Part shown: in pieces, positions 5,211 through 5,744 of the stretch
Position numbering within the stretch: position 1 is the stretch's first letter
Layout of the letters: each line of letters opens with the position of its first letter
NCBI GenBank assembly: GCA_023511325.1
Contig: JAIMBU010000230.1
Coordinates: 1-5,744, forward strand
Length of the DNA: 5,744 nt
Direction of reading: 5' to 3'
Source: Gorillibacterium sp.
GTDB lineage: Bacteria; Bacillota; Bacilli; Paenibacillales; NBRC-103111
Notes under the pieces: generated by a model
The model's database searches: none
Seen by the model: the letters and a program-made list of their open reading frames with translations, nothing else
What the model was told of the DNA's origin: nothing
Program-made: the position numbers and the translations under genes

Positions 5211-5744
5211 ATGATTCATCGAAACCAGCACCTAATGCACAAAGTCTATGCTCTGTGCGATTTCTTGGTCATACAATTGTTCTTTCTAGCCGCTTGGTGG
5301 TACAAGTTCCAATCCCCTTGGGCTAACGTTGATAGCGCAAGCCGCTTATCCTCTTCCCGTTATTACCAGTGGGGATTTGCTTATAGTGTTATTGTTATTT
5401 TTTTGGGTTTCTTCATGCAATTCTACGCACCCAAGCGGAAGAAGACCTTTGCCTTTGAAGCATGGAAGCTTATTCAGATCCACATTATCAGTTTTCTGAT
5501 TCTGCTTAGCTTGTTGTTTGTAGCCAAGGAGATTGACATATCGCGTGAGTTTCTTGCTGTTTTTATAACAATGAACATATGCGGAACACTTATTTACCGT
5601 TTGTGGGTGAAGTTTGCACTTCGTAGTCTGCGGAGAAAAGGCTTTAACAAACAGTATATCCTGATCATTGGAGCAGGTAGCCTCGGGAGACGCTTTTATA
5701 AAAAACTGACGCAGAGTCCGGAACTAGGTTATGATGTTTACGGA
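5211..5744 (+). CDS. Undecaprenyl-phosphate sugar phosphotransferase (WcaJ/WbaP-like), 3'-partial
   Basis: This membrane enzyme would transfer a sugar-1-phosphate, typically glucose or galactose, from a UDP-sugar to undecaprenyl phosphate, starting the repeat unit. Only 178 codons are inside the window; the family is about 460-480 residues, so it runs off the right edge without a stop. Four hydrophobic segments are visible at about 12-31, 54-73, 87-105 and 114-133, as in the N-terminal half of this family. They include the ISRE segment (110-113) before the fourth. A nucleotide-binding-like motif follows, YILIIGAGSLGRRF (149-162), the start of the cytoplasmic Rossmann-like (CoA-binding) domain. 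The C-terminal bacterial sugar transferase domain with the catalytic residues is outside the window. The start is ATG 5211, 2 bp after the preceding stop, with AGGAGG at 5196-5201. The position fits a polysaccharide locus. Family is fairly secure; the sugar is unknown. Confidence 0.88.
   Translation, partial: MIHRNQHLMHKVYALCDFLVIQLFFLAAWWYKFQSPWANVDSASRLSSSRYYQWGFAYSVIVIFLGFFMQFYAPKRKKTFAFEAWKLIQIHIISFLILLSLLFVAKEIDISREFLAVFITMNICGTLIYRLWVKFALRSLRRKGFNKQYILIIGAGSLGRRFYKKLTQSPELGYDVYG

Noticed and set aside
1..5744. CRISPR array, tRNA or rRNA gene, or transposase
   Set aside because: No regularly spaced repeats, no tRNA-like cloverleaf or rRNA-like stretch, and no transposase motifs were seen; the genes account for nearly all of the window.

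Overview
The window is a low-to-mid GC Firmicutes-type cell-surface polysaccharide locus, most like Paenibacillus or a related Bacillales genus. This assignment rests on the short Bacillus-type RfbA (EAGGIAQALGLAEQF...), strong AGGAGG-like ribosome binding sites, consensus TATAAT boxes and the rfbA-rfbC-rfbB-rfbD (rmlACBD) order known from Bacillales S-layer-glycan and spore-glycan loci. The genus is inferred, not shown.

Layout, left to right. Positions 1-262 do not belong to the sugar operon. The minus strand encodes a piece of a YD-repeat (RHS/WapA-like) protein that is fused head-on to the middle of rfbA. Next comes a 5'-truncated rfbA (homologous part about 233-733), then complete rfbC (754-1302), rfbB (1331-2353) and rfbD (2353-3237). 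After an 88-bp gap with a good extended -10 promoter and a 16-codon mini-ORF come two tandem GT2 glycosyltransferases (3326-4273 and 4336-5208). The second also has its own extended -10 promoter. From 5211 an undecaprenyl-phosphate sugar phosphotransferase (WcaJ/WbaP-like) runs off the right edge; only its N-terminal membrane part is present. All genuine genes are on the plus strand.

How the genes work together: RfbA, RfbB, RfbC and RfbD convert glucose-1-phosphate to dTDP-L-rhamnose. The membrane phosphotransferase would start a repeat unit on undecaprenyl phosphate, and the GT2 enzymes would add further sugars, plausibly including rhamnose. The product could be an exopolysaccharide, an S-layer glycan or another wall-linked polymer; the window does not decide which.

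The most unusual point is the RHS/rfbA junction at about 218-262. A short stretch there reads sensibly as RfbA on one strand and as a YD repeat on the other. It is either a microhomology-driven rearrangement that destroyed rfbA or, perhaps more likely, a chimeric assembly join. I see no clearly novel biological system; the remaining findings are modest regulatory and structural observations.
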